From: Rhizoclosmatium globosum
Taxonomy: Eukaryota; Chytridiomycota; Chytridiomycetes; Chytridiales; Chytriomycetaceae
Direction of reading: 5' to 3'
Assembly (NCBI GenBank): GCA_002104985.1
Contig: MCGO01000047.1
Location: 186,001-250,000 of the forward strand
Length of the DNA stretch: 64,000 bases
Translations under genes and position numbers: made by a program
The notes under the pieces: model-generated
What the model saw: only the letters and a program-made list of their open reading frames with translations
Databases searched by the model: none
Told to the model about the DNA's origin: nothing
In this document: positions 1-10,656 of the stretch, piece after piece
Numbering within the stretch: position 1 is the first letter of the stretch
How the letters are laid out: the number at the start of each line of letters is the position of its first letter

Positions 1-2728
1 ATAAAGTCGCGATGGAGGTTTTACCTGGTATGGAGCATAGTAACGATGGAACTGTGGATACGCGGTTGCCTGTTGAGACTGTGACGAATAAGGTATTGAT
101 TGAGGCAGTCAAGAGTCCAAAAGCATTTGATAAACTGTATTTGGTAAGCCATCAGTCGTCCTTTTTTGTCTATGCGAGTCTTACTGTTTTGAATGAAAGG
201 ATATTTCTGGTCGTGCCGTCAAAGGATTTGAAGTGAGTCAACGGAAAAGAACTGCGTTGATTGTTAAGGGTGATATCGCCTCTCTTCATTTGTGAGTGTC
301 CTTGTTTCTCATCAAATTACCCTCATGTACTGAACTGCAACCCCGACAGCCACCGAAAGCGATACTCAGAAGCATCACAGTATTGGGAAGAAATTATCGC
401 CCAATTCAGTGGAAACGGATGGGAATCTATGGACGAAGTTGTACTCGAAAAGCTCATTGTGTGCCAAAAAGAGCTCGGCAAAAACGCAGCACTTGTAGAT
501 GCATGTCTGAGACTCGTTGGATCTCCTAGTTTCGATGCTGCAACCAAGGGCGCACAGTACGTTGATTTGATGAATGGTGCAGTCTTTGGCGCCGCAAAAG
601 AGCCTGCAGGAGCTGTCTTCTCTGCACTTAAAATCTTCAAAGTTAACGTTACTCGGTTCATCAACCGCATCGGCAACCAGGATTCACACATCCTTGAAGT
701 TCAGATTGACAACCAACTTCCCAAGGTACCTATCCGACGATCTCCTTCAACTCCATCAAACTAATTACCAAAAACCAGGATCTCCAAATCCATGAAATCC
801 AAGGTACACTAACCGGAGGCAAAGAAACCGCCGGACTTACATGTACAACCGCCACAACCACAACCAACGTCACACTCACCCCCGGTCCCAACACAATCCG
901 CCTCTCCTGTGAACGCGTCTCATCCACCGGCGTGTACCTTGTCGAAACCGTTACACTCAAGATTGGAAACGCGAGCGTGGAGTATCCAATTCCAAGAACC
1001 GGAATCAAGAAACGTGCTTTTCATGTTAAGGCGCAGGTGGATGCGTTTAACGTATCCGCGAATTTGACGCATCCTGGTGGCGGTGGGAAGCGTGCTGTGG
1101 AAATTTTGGTGAATCGTGCTGTTAAGGCGGTGCAGTCGGCGAGTGTGAGGGTGATTGGTGTTGACTCTGTTTTCGTCTCTACGCCGTCTCGTGTATCGGT
1201 TGATATTAGGAATGAACGTGGGAGCATTGTTAGACAGAGGACGGAGGATGTGGAGGTTCAGGATGGACAGTTTGTGGAAAATGAGTTTGGTGTAGATGAT
1301 GTTTTGGAATTTTCGTTGCCAGTTTTGGTGGATGTAGGTCACACGGGGAATGTGTCTATTAAGCTGGCTGTGGTATGGGTTTCGGTGGAAGATGGAAAGG
1401 AGCACACGTTTTCAACGGTGGTTGTGATGCCAGTTAGAAAGGCGATGGAAGTTAGTCATCGATTGTTTCCTCGGGGTTCCAAGTGAGTTTCCACCCGTGT
1501 TCTTGAACGTTTGGGGCTTATTTTGGTATACAGCTCGCTCCTTCAAGTTATGGTTGTTGGGGGCAGCAAAGTCCCACTCCGAATCGATGACGTTTTGATT
1601 TCAGGATTGACTGGATTCCAACTCACGGATTTCTCAAACTTGGACAACACAATTTTATTTGAGAACCAGACCGTCTCGTTGGTCTTTTTGTTGGAGCATT
1701 CAGATCTTTGTGAGTTGGTTTTTGGAAGGGTTTTCTTAATGTAAATACTGATACTTGGTTTCAGCTTCTCCTTGTCATGGACAAAAGGGTAACATTACTA
1801 TCAAGTATCATACGATCGATGAAGGTTCGTCGATTCGGGTATTTATACTGAGACTGATACTCTTTACAGAAATCAATCAACATCTCGAACGTCGTCTAAC
1901 CGCCTTCTTGACACCCAAAAACAAAACAAAGTACTCCAACTTCCTCTCCGCTCAATGTAGAAAGCTGTTGGATCTTGATGCCAACAAATACTCACTTCTT
2001 GGTCGTCTGACTTTCCCAACGGTGCTTGACGTGGACGCGCTTAAAGCTGCAATGGAGACGGAAGAAACTGACGTGATTGAAGAAGTTTCGAAGCTGTTTG
2101 TCGAATTCGTCTCTGAATTTTGGGGAAGCGTTGAAGCTAAGGCTGTTAAGGAGGAAGGGTTTGTTGATGAAGCCACGTGGAAACAGATTGGGCACACGTT
2201 CGAGACTTCTGATTATCAGGTTTTGTTTTATTTGTTGTTTAGGAAATGTGCTTACTGGTATTGTAGATTGTTCTCTCTGCGGATCTTAAACCAAAGCTTC
2301 CGGCTTCAACAAAGTCTATCGTCGTTGGGGATATTTTGCCGGTTGAGTTGAAGATTTCGTCTACTTTCTGGAGTGCAGTTGATGAGGCTGTGGATGCTGT
2401 ATATGAGATTACAGTGAATGAAGCCAACTGGGTTCTTGCTGGACATAAGAGGCATAAGTTTCAGTTCAAGGTATGGGTCATTTTTCGGAGTGTTGTGTGA
2501 TGTGTGTACAGTGTGTTAAACTTTGTTTGTTTGCAGAAGGGACATGATTCTTCGTTCACGTTCAACTTGGTCTCTGTAGGAGCTGGCAAGTTACTGCTGC
2601 CATCAGTCAGTGTCCTTGCTTTGAAATCCGATTGTGGAGTTCATTGTACATACCCGTCGTCTGAGGAGGTGTTAGTCTTCCCAGCAGATTCAAAGTCCTT
2701 GGTTGTTCATTTTGCTGAGGACTCATAA
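1..2728 (+). CDS. TRAPPC10: TRAPP II complex subunit TRAPPC10 (Trs130), 5'-truncated
   Basis: Large tethering subunit of TRAPPII, the Golgi/endosome Rab exchange complex. The frame is open at the left edge, so the 5' part lies outside the window. Exons can be followed by splice motifs: an exon ending DKLYL at about 138, an exon reading FEVSQRKRTALIVKGDIASL to about 290, then RKRYSEASQYW from about 350, which together match the TRAPPC10 helical region (RRRSAL..GDIA.LHF..RY..A). Further exons give a beta-sandwich-rich C-terminal half (SVRVIGVDSVFVSTPSRVSV and similar) as in the TRAPPC10 C-terminal domain. Several further short introns follow (for example near 1480, 1710-1765 and 2470-2535). The stop is at 2726-2728, followed by AATAAA-like sequence. 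The family call comes from motif memory, not a search. Confidence 0.83.
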
Positions 2729-2858
2729 TAAATTACAAGCTTATAGATGTGTGAAAAAATAACCCCCTTCAATATTTTATTAACATTTCTTTTAATGCTC
2801 GAAGCAAAGGCACTCAAGGCCGCTTGTATACGCAAATGAAATCTACTCCCTCTCCCCC

Positions 2859-4076
2859 TTATAAAATAGTGCAATCTTTAGACTCTTTCTTTGCAAACTT
2901 CTTTTGAGCCTTGACGATATTGTGGCAGTGGTCAAACGCAAAGTCAGAGTAATGGTAATCAACAGATGGATCAAAGTCAATGACATATTGATCTGGTTTC
3001 ACATTCTTGAGCAAGTTGTTTTCGTCTCGGAGTTTGTTGCGTGGGAGACCGGTTGTTGGGTTCAGAGGGAAGTGAGTCTGTGTATTTCAATTGACATTAG
3101 TTGAGAGCACATTTACACATGAAGACGGGAGAGGATTTCCTTCTATTCGCTCCGTGAAGAAATGCTTCTATCGCTTCGCAACAGAATGTTCGCTGTGCTC
3201 ACTCATTCACTGTTCGCTACGCTCACTAATTTACTGGCGCTCACTGGCAGTTCCACACGCTCACAGTTCCATACACTCCACATTTCCACACACTCGCAAT
3301 GGTCTCACCTTAACAAATTGATCAAATTTAGCCTCATCAAACTTTGTTTCGACTTGATCAAATGCATCAAAGACCTTGTGATATTGAGCATAGACGGATG
3401 CGACGATGCGGACATCGATCCAATAAGCATTACCACAAGCATCGTCACTTCCTTTCACATTGGGTAGGTGATTAGCCGGACCAATGAGTTTCGTCGTGAA
3501 CTGGGTGGCGAGGGTGGGGACATAGTTTGTGCTTGTGAACCAGCGGATGTCGCGGTAGTTGTTGAATTCGGCAGACAGAAACTGGATGTCAGTGTACTTA
3601 ATGTTTTCGTTGTCAAACAACTTTGAGCACTCTTCGTTGAGTTCTCTTGTTGCGGAGTGTTTAAAGTCCGGGTTGCCATCGGTTCGCCTGTCCTCGTTCG
3701 CATCAAAGAAGCCGCCTGGAGTCGCCAGACAGCCCTTGTACTGGAACGAAGCCTGGTCGAGTACATTCGAAGCACAGGTGTTTGAACCAGTCTTATTGTG
3801 TGGACAGCGGAAGATCATGAGCACGTGCGACTGCGACGGCGAGAACACGATCATGTCAGAAGCGATCGTAAAGTACTTTGTCGAGGATGTGTCGCTTAAC
3901 GTGGCGGTCGAGTTGGTTACCATCTTGAGATCAGGTGTAAAGTAGTAGAACTTGGCATTCAACTGCCCGCGGTTCTTGATCGAAGTAGCGTGAACGAGTG
4001 CTTTCTGCCGGACTGCGGACACGATGGCGGCGTTCATTGTTCGGCTCTCGTTTTTGAGTTTCAGTTTCAGTTTCAT
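2859..4076 (-). CDS. Nudix hydrolase with an expanded Nudix box
   Basis: Likely hydrolyses a nucleoside-diphosphate-linked substrate; the substrate is unknown. Two exons: the first runs from the start to about 3310, then an intron of roughly 230 nt, then a last exon ending in KKESKDCTIL and stop at 2859. The Nudix signature is GGFFDANED...TRELNEEC: the G-x5-E and REL-x-EE parts are present, but about 16 residues separate them instead of the usual 7. ATG codons at 4076 and 4037 are both in frame with A at -3; the longer is given. The frame upstream of 4076 has no ATG. The intron contains short reiterated CGCTCACT/TTCGCT motifs. Confidence 0.75.
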
Positions 4077-4259
4077 TGTTGCTTTTTCATTGGTGCGGAC
4101 ACATAAGGTGCCTCCCACCCAGCCAGCCACCTTGTGGATGCAGATTTAAACTTGGAAATGCTGTATCGTGCAGCACATCCATCATATGGCCACTTTTATT
4201 GAGCTCTAGTTCCCTCTCTACGTCAATTAGATACACTGTCGTCATCTTTCGTTTCATTC

Positions 4260-4484
4260 ATGGCAGAGATCAATGTTCAACTCACCGATTATCTTGTAGA
4301 TTATCTGTCTCAAGCAGAGATGGAGTACAGGAAAAAACAAGTTGTCATTTTTCTTATTGAATGTTTGGGGCAACTCTGTTCTTCACTAATTTCAAACTTG
4401 AACCACAGAGCAATTTGGACGACAGAGCAAGATCTTGTGATATTAATGGAATCCACGAAACAATGGTGTAATGGCCTGAGATAA
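4260..4484 (+). CDS. Small hypothetical protein (74 aa unspliced)
   Basis: An open frame starts at ATG 4260 with MAEINVQLTDYLVDYLSQAE, an amphipathic, helix-prone sequence between two divergent real genes. An alternative reading splices a GTTGTC...CACAG intron at about 4341-4410 and gives a shorter product ending ...HETMV with stop at 4471. I do not recognise the family in either form. Length and position are compatible with a real small gene, but chance is not excluded. Confidence 0.3.
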   Translation: MAEINVQLTDYLVDYLSQAEMEYRKKQVVIFLIECLGQLCSSLISNLNHRAIWTTEQDLVILMESTKQWCNGLR

Positions 4485-4682
4485 ATTCTCTCGTTTTTCA
4501 CCTTTGTAATAACTTTTCAATTTAGGAGCTTGAATTGTTACATTGGTGAAACTTGTCAAAGGTTTTAAACCTTTTGTTTATCCTGTACTTAATGTTGATG
4601 CAAGGCGGGTAATAAGTTTTTCCGCCTCTCGTTTTTTAACGAACATCCCGCTTCAGAATTATTCCGCAAGAACCTTTCCATA

Positions 4683-6456
4683 ATGGCCTCATCTGCGTTC
4701 AATGACACTACTGCAACATCAGTCGTTGCAGGTATACTTTATTCCTACACCGCCAAAGACGTCGCTCATTAAAAACAAATCCCACCAGACACCCTCAGAA
4801 TGTTCTATATCGTTGATCCATTCGAAACAAGCTACAAATCTCTTACCGACGTCCCCAACTTTGTAGCAAAAGCCCAACCCATCTTCATTGCTTTCTTGTT
4901 CCTAGAAATAGCCGCTGTTCTTCTGATTCACTTACATGCCAAGCTGTACGCCACCAAGTCGAAAAGACGTCTCCCACAGTTTCCGCGATTGAACGATATG
5001 ATTGGTTCAATCGGCGCAGGGGTTCTCCAACAAACATCTGGCTTGTTGTTGAAAGAGTTTCAAATCACACTTTACGTTTGGTTGTACAACCATATTTGCC
5101 TTGTTCGATTTGACGAGCAGTGGGATCTTGTTGTTTGGATATTGGCGTTTTTGGGTGTCGACCTGGCTTATTACTGGGCTCACCGTGGAGCACACGAATT
5201 AAACATTGGATGGGCCGGCCACGTCAGTTGAGTATTCCTCCTCTCCCCACCCATACCTATTCCACGTATCTCACTCACCCCTTCAAAACCCCCACCACAC
5301 AGCACACCACAACAGTCAAGACTACAACCTCTCCACAGCCCTCCGCCAATCCACAATCCAAGTCTTCTTCACAACCTTCTTCTACCTCCCCCTCGCCCTC
5401 ATCATCCCACCCCCAGCCTTCGCCCTCCACAACATGCTCAACCTCCTCTTCCAGTTCTGGATCCACACAGAAGTCATACCCCCGCTCGGCCCCCTCGAAT
5501 ACATCATCAACACGCCAAGCTCCCACCGCGTGCATCACGGCCGAAACCCCTTCTGCATCGACAAAAACTACGCGGGCGTGCTGATTATCTGGGATATTCT
5601 GTTTGGAACGTATCAGCAGGAGATGGTGGACGTTGAACCGGTGTTGTATGGCGTTACACATAACATTAATACGTTTAACCCAATTACGATTCAATTTCAT
5701 CACCTCAAGTATGTTTTGACTGCTGCGGGGACGGCGAAGGGGCCGGTGGAGGCTTTTAGTCGGGTGTTTATGGGGCCCGGGTGGACGCCTGAGCGGCCAG
5801 AGTTAAGGCTTGGGGATCCGAATGATATTCCAAGGGTTCCGAATTTGATTCAGGATCCAGATGCGGATATTGGGTATTTTAATCCTGATTTGTTTGGGTT
5901 TAGTGCGGAGAAGGATCCCGTTGGTGCTGCGATTGTGACGGCGTACGTTTTGTTGAATTTCGTGGCGGTTGTGGTGTTTCAGATGGGTGTTCAGATGCAG
6001 AAGGAGGTGTTGGGGTGGCAAGGTATTGCGGTTGCGGTTGGGGTTTGTGTTTTGGTCTTGAGTGGGATTGGGGAGTTGTTGGATGGAGAGATGGAGAAGG
6101 AACGGGTTTTGGTTTTTGCTGTTGGACAGAGTGTTTGGTATTTGGTTGTCTGGCCAATGCTCGTTTTGTATTTTGATGGATTTGGGGTTTTAGGAGATGG
6201 ATTTTTGAGCGCGTTGGTTCGGTTTTATCTGCCGGTTATGTTGTGCGCGTTGTTTTGGGCTGCGGTATATCTCAAAGACCCTGAGTTTGGAAGTGCGATG
6301 GCGATTTCGAAGGAGGGAAAAGAAGGTGAACATTGGATGTGGGAGCCTTCGAACTGGATTGCATACTGTAGATTGGAATATGTTTGCTTTGCTGGAGCGA
6401 TTTTGACGGGAAGTTGGGTTTGGACACTGTTGGGTCTCATGATTATCTACGCTTGA
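4683..6456 (+). CDS. AGMO: Alkylglycerol monooxygenase-like fatty acid hydroxylase
   Basis: Membrane di-iron oxygenase of the fatty acid hydroxylase superfamily. Animal AGMO cleaves the ether bond of alkylglycerols using tetrahydrobiopterin. Exon 1 (4683 to about 4731) encodes MASSAFNDTTATSVVA; exon 2 ends at GWAGHV. A short intron (about 5231-5302, GTTGAG donor) joins in frame to give GHVTHHNSQDYNLSTALRQS, nearly the animal AGMO signature. The three histidine clusters are visible: HRGAHE, GHVTHH and HRVHH, the last followed by GRNPFCIDKNYAG. Multiple hydrophobic helices flank them and extend through the C-terminal half. Length, about 520 residues, is close to animal AGMO (about 445) plus a C-terminal extension. 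The single-exon main body ends at 6456. Cofactor use is inferred from the family. Confidence 0.9.
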
Positions 6457-6572
6457 AAGAAATAAAATAGAAACCTCATACATTTTATGAATGGACATTG
6501 TAGCAAAGTGTTTCATAGAGAGCCATGAGGGCTCCTTCAATCTTTGCTGAATTTATTGGTTTCACCAAGAAC

Positions 6573-8042
6573 TCACTTTGCAAGAACAAAGTTATCCCGA
6601 TGAATCACACAGTCAGAATCCACATATCCAAGCACAACATGAATCTCATAACTCTTGCACCCCTTAATCCTCGCGATTTCACTGGACCCATAATTGACCA
6701 ACCCTTTCCCAATTTCCTCTATTCTAGTTTCCTTCTTCCCGTCTCCAACGTCCACCTCCCTCTTCCAAACCACCTTGACAGTCTGATCGCCCCCAAACAC
6801 ACCCTCCACATCAACAATACCCGCCGCAAACAGACTCGTCTTTTTTCTCAACGCGTTTGCAGCACCTTCATCCACGTAGACACACCCCCTGTCCGCGAGT
6901 CCATGCAGAATCCACCATTTTCTGTCAACCATTGGGTTCGGCTTCCTGACAAAGAGAGTTCCGACACTTGGTTCGAATTTCGTGGATGGGCTGTCGTGGT
7001 GGTGTGCTGCCATTTCGTCGAGGATTGTGAGCATGCGTTTTGGGTCGCTTCCGATTGTGATTATTGTGGAGCAGCCGGCGGCTGTTGCGAGTTCGGCGGC
7101 GATTAGTTTTGTTACCATTCCACCTGTTCCGAGGGAGGAGCCAGGAGAGGAGACTTGGACTGTGTTGAATTGGATTTAGTTTCCAAACGTTGATGACAAA
7201 GGTAAAAATGTTACCTTTCAAACTCGCAATGTCTTCCACAAGTCTCACAGCTTTCGCATCAGGATTTGTACGTGGATTGTCCGTGTATAAACATTCTACA
7301 TCTGTGCACAAGAACAGGTAGTCTGCATTCACCATTCCGGCTGTGATGGCGCTCAATGTGTCATTGTCACCGAATCGAATTTCAGAGTTGGAAACTGTAT
7401 CGTTCTCGTTCACGATAGGAACCGTATTGAAGTTGAGAAGTTCTTTGAAAGTGTTACAGGCGTTTAGGTATTGGGATCGCTGTTTGATTTGTTATGAGTC
7501 TCATATTTGGCACATTCAGTACTCACCTCAGCAAGAGTATCCTTTGTTAACAGAACCTGAGCAATAGGAATATCGAGCTGTCCAAACAAATCATCGTAAA
7601 GGGCCATCAAGCGACCCTGCCCCACAGCAGCAACAGCCTTTCAAAGCCATCGAATCAGTCGAACCTCCTCCAAAAGCCCAAATAAAAGAACCTACTTGAA
7701 CCTGCGAAAGAGTCTGGGGCCGCTTTGTCATATTGAGTCTCTTCAGTCCCATTCCAACAGCTCCACTTGAAACTATAATAACACGATGGCCCATGAGCCT
7801 CATTTCATGCACGGTTTCAATAAGCAGCGAAAGCGTGGACATTTTGGGGAACAGCGTCTTTTCATTCACAATTGAACTGGTTCCAAGTCTGTTGTTTCAC
7901 GGTTGACAGCTTCAGTTGATGGTTTCGTATCAATGAGCACCTACTTGATCACGAGCGTCAGACCACTTCCTGGTGCCCGTGGGACGGCTGTTGGGACTAC
8001 GCGCGGGTTCTTTGGCGCTGCTGCTCCGATGTGGGTGTCCAT
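6573..8042 (-). CDS. PRO1: Glutamate 5-kinase (proline biosynthesis)
   Basis: ATP-dependent phosphorylation of glutamate, the first step of proline synthesis. Start [10 protein letters not shown] at 8042; exons give TLVIKLGTSSIV, then [20 protein letters not shown], then [18 protein letters not shown], then [10 protein letters not shown], then [20 protein letters not shown], then [16 protein letters not shown]. These are the amino-acid kinase glycine loops and substrate motifs of the ProB/PRO1 family. The C-terminal part ([21 protein letters not shown]) is the PUA domain typical of full-length enzymes. At least four introns interrupt it. A longer in-frame ATG at 8132 is possible but the added residues look like leader sequence. 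The stop is at 6573. Confidence 0.94.
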
Positions 8043-8286
8043 AGTCTGACTGTTTGTTAGATAAGGAAGATCGAAAGGAAAAGATTGTGATTCACTCCAT
8101 CTCCAACTACCCTCAGAAAACCAATTTGTCATTTATTGTTTTATTGTCAGTAATATAAACTAAATAACTGGTAATGTCATTGCGAAAAGTTAATTCACAT
8201 GACCAGAGTCTGATCAGTTCCTTCAATTTACCCTACCACCCGAAATATCCTTTGCACAACCATTAATCATACTCTGATGTGCTGTA

Positions 8287-8713
8287 CACCGTTCACGGTA
8301 TTTAGTGTCCATGAATAATTAGTGTCGATTCATAATTAGTGTCGTCGACACTATTTCATGTGTGGGCTAGCCAACCGCCCATCCCGCCGAAAATCGACAC
8401 TTATTCATGTGTAACTTCTTATATTTATTTAAGATAATTCAGCTTTTGTTTCATTACTTCATCCATAGTAATAAAGCGAGGAGTCCGATGGAAATGAGGA
8501 AGATGCTTGAATTATGTTTGGCTGTTGCGGATGTATTGACAAACTTATATTTATTGAAGAGAATGAAGAAAGAAGTGTTACTTGACTTGAACATAATTTA
8601 CTGTCTATTCATAATTAGTGTCGACGACACTATATCCTGTTCCGACCTACTTATCAAGGGGTTTTGGTTGACACAGTAAATAGTGTCGTCGACACTAAAT
8701 ACCGTGAACGGTG
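8287..8713. mobile_element. 427-bp MITE-like element with TA target duplication
   Basis: Perfect terminal inverted repeats of 23 bp start CACCGTTCACGG at 8287 and end CCGTGAACGGTG at 8713. They are flanked by TA at 8285-8286 and 8714-8715, the hallmark of Tc1/mariner-type insertion. Internally the palindrome TAGTGTCGTCGACACTA or its one-base variant occurs at 8337-8353, 8616-8632 and 8681-8697. No transposase frame is present, so the element is non-autonomous. It lies inside the 3' coding end of the minus-strand SRPBCC-like gene. Confidence 0.93.
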
Positions 8714-9161
8714 TACTCAATTGTTCCACGACATACCCCTCAAGTAACCGCATCCACCAGTCCAACTCAAATTCTGATTCATCCACAACAACAAAAGACC
8801 CTTCCTCCTCCATGCCCACAATCCAGTAAGTAGATTTTAGGTATCTGAAATTCGCAACGGTTGATTCAGTCTTTAATACAGTGTCCCCGTCAGCATAAGG
8901 ATGAATTCGTGCAGTGTATGTTTGGGAAGTGTGCAGGCCGCAGAAGAGAGGAATACGGTCTGTGACAACGTGGGTGATTTCGCCGGTTTCTGGGTTCGTG
9001 GTGGATTCAAATGTGTCGATTAACGGGTGAACTTGTTTAAGTCTGGTCATGTCGCTGAACCAGGATGCCATTGCCTTTGTGAGATTGTTCAGGGACATAC
9101 GGTCTCCGGATTTGGAGAGTGGGATCGGCTGAGGAGTTGATGTTGTGCGGATAGTGGGCAT
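8598..9161 (-). CDS. SRPBCC-like protein with 3' end replaced by a TA-flanked element
   Basis: Single-exon gene starting MPTIRTTSTPQPIPLSKSGD at 9161. The pattern of beta-strands (HVVTDRIPLFCGLHTSQTYT; NFRYLKSTYWIVGMEEEG) followed by a C-terminal helix (WWMRLLEGYVVEQL) resembles START/SRPBCC lipid-binding folds; the family name is uncertain. At 8714 the frame runs into the inverted-repeat element at 8287-8713. It then reads about 40 element-encoded residues to a stop at 8598. If the element and one TA are removed, the frame continues on the other side as STAHQSMINGCAKDISGG and stops at 8223, a natural helix extension. So the present gene is disrupted or has a replaced tail. Confidence 0.6.
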   Translation of the reverse strand: MPTIRTTSTPQPIPLSKSGDRMSLNNLTKAMASWFSDMTRLKQVHPLIDTFESTTNPETGEITHVVTDRIPLFCGLHTSQTYTARIHPYADGDTVLKTESTVANFRYLKSTYWIVGMEEEGSFVVVDESEFELDWWMRLLEGYVVEQLSTPFTVFSVDDTIYCVNQNPLISRSEQDIVSSTLIMNRQ

Positions 9162-9295
9162 TGCTTCAGTTCTTGCAAATGTTATTTGATATTTGAATCT
9201 GCTGTGGCTGACCGCTTACAAAAAGCCTCTTACATCAACATGTGAAAGGGGTTAATAACTGAAAGTAAAAGTAGGTCCATAATTCTTTCAGAAAA

Positions 9296-10500
9296 ATGCG
9301 ACATGTTGGAATTGCATTTGATATTGATGGGGTCTTGATCAAGGGCAAGAAGGTCCTTCCTCAGGCTATTCGGGCCATGCAGCGCATCAAAGAGAATAAG
9401 GTACCATTTGTGTTAATGACGAATGGAGGTGGGACCACGGAAGCTGTGAGTATTTGCTTTGGATCTGATCCAAGGGAACTGACCAGGAACTAACACGATA
9501 TGATCTAGAACAAAGCAGCCGAACTCAGTGGGCTTCTTAAGACACAGATCACTCCGTCTCAGGTGAGTCTGTCTTTTAGGAGCTGTGCAATTCACTGACA
9601 GGAGTTGAAACGAAGATGATCCTCTCGCACACTCCAATGGCTCCGCTCTCTGCAAACTATTCCAGCGATAAATCGGATGCTGTTCTTATTCTAGGTATGG
9701 TTATTTAAGTCTTACGTTTGGATGCTTATCAACACGTGGACACTGGACAGGAAAGGCCAGTTGCAAAGAGGCAGCCTTGGCCTATGGCTTCAAACACCCA
9801 ATTCTATCCGAAGAGATTCTTGCTACATGTGCTGATATTTGGCCGTTCCGCACACCCATCAAAGGATACGAACCTGTTTCATTGGATCGAAGAATTGGCG
9901 CGATTCTTAGTTTCCACGATTCGCAGGATTGGGGACGAGACATTCAGATTGTTTGTGATTTAATTCGTGCAAATGGAGACTTGAGACGGATTGTCGGTGA
10001 GTATTCTGTGCCATTTTGTGTTTGACGAGAACTGATTGAATTGGAAAGAACCCGAGCATCACACTCACAGACGGCGTCACCAACTCAGTCACCCACAACT
10101 GCCAGTTTACTTTTCCAACGGCGACTTTGTGTGGTCAAACAATCTTCCACTCACGCGATTTGCTCAGGGTGGATTCCGTCATTCGTTGGAGAGCGTGTAT
10201 GAGCGGTTGAGTGGAAAGAAGCTGGAATATACAATGTATGGAAAGCCATACAAGTCAACGTATGACTTTGCCAAGTTGGCGATTGATACTCATGGGCAAG
10301 AGTTGTACCCGCAGGTGGAATCTCACGGCAGACGGTATTTCGGGATTGGGGATAACCCTGAAAGTGATATCGAGGGTGCCAATAGGAATGGATGGACGAG
10401 TGTGTTGGTTAAAACCGGGGTGTATGAGGGAGGAGAACATGAAGCCAAGATACTTGTAGAGGACGTAGAGGAAGCTGTTGATACCATATTGAAGTCCTAA
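9296..10500 (+). CDS. HAD-superfamily phosphatase, CECR5/HDHD5 (YKR070W) type
   Basis: Haloacid dehalogenase family hydrolase, class IIA, related to CECR5/HDHD5; eukaryotic members are often mitochondrial and of unclear substrate. Motif I is GIAFDIDGVLIKGKK at residues 5-19, with the nucleophile Asp and the acid/base Asp two residues later. VPFVLMTNGGG is motif II. FGIGDNPESDIEGANRNGW near the C-terminus supplies the metal-binding Asp residues of motif IV. Introns interrupt the gene at about 9446-9509, 9563-9615, 9693-9751 and about 9996-10110. It is divergent from the SRPBCC-like gene, 134 bp apart, so the two probably share a promoter region. The stop is at 10500. Confidence 0.85.
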
Positions 10501-10656
10501 TATTGCGCGCAAAAGTATTAAAAATCGAAAATCAATGGTGATGATATCAGATTTCAGTGATTCACTCAGATTGCATCAACCAACCAACGAAAAAAAGTCC
10601 AACACCCAAAAAACCCTTCCCCAAACTCGTCACCCAACCCAAACCGAAGCATAAAA

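Noticed and set aside
3162..3330. Coding frames in the Nudix gene intron
   Set aside because: They arise from reiterated GCTCACT/TTCGCT motifs and lie between good splice sites of the Nudix gene.
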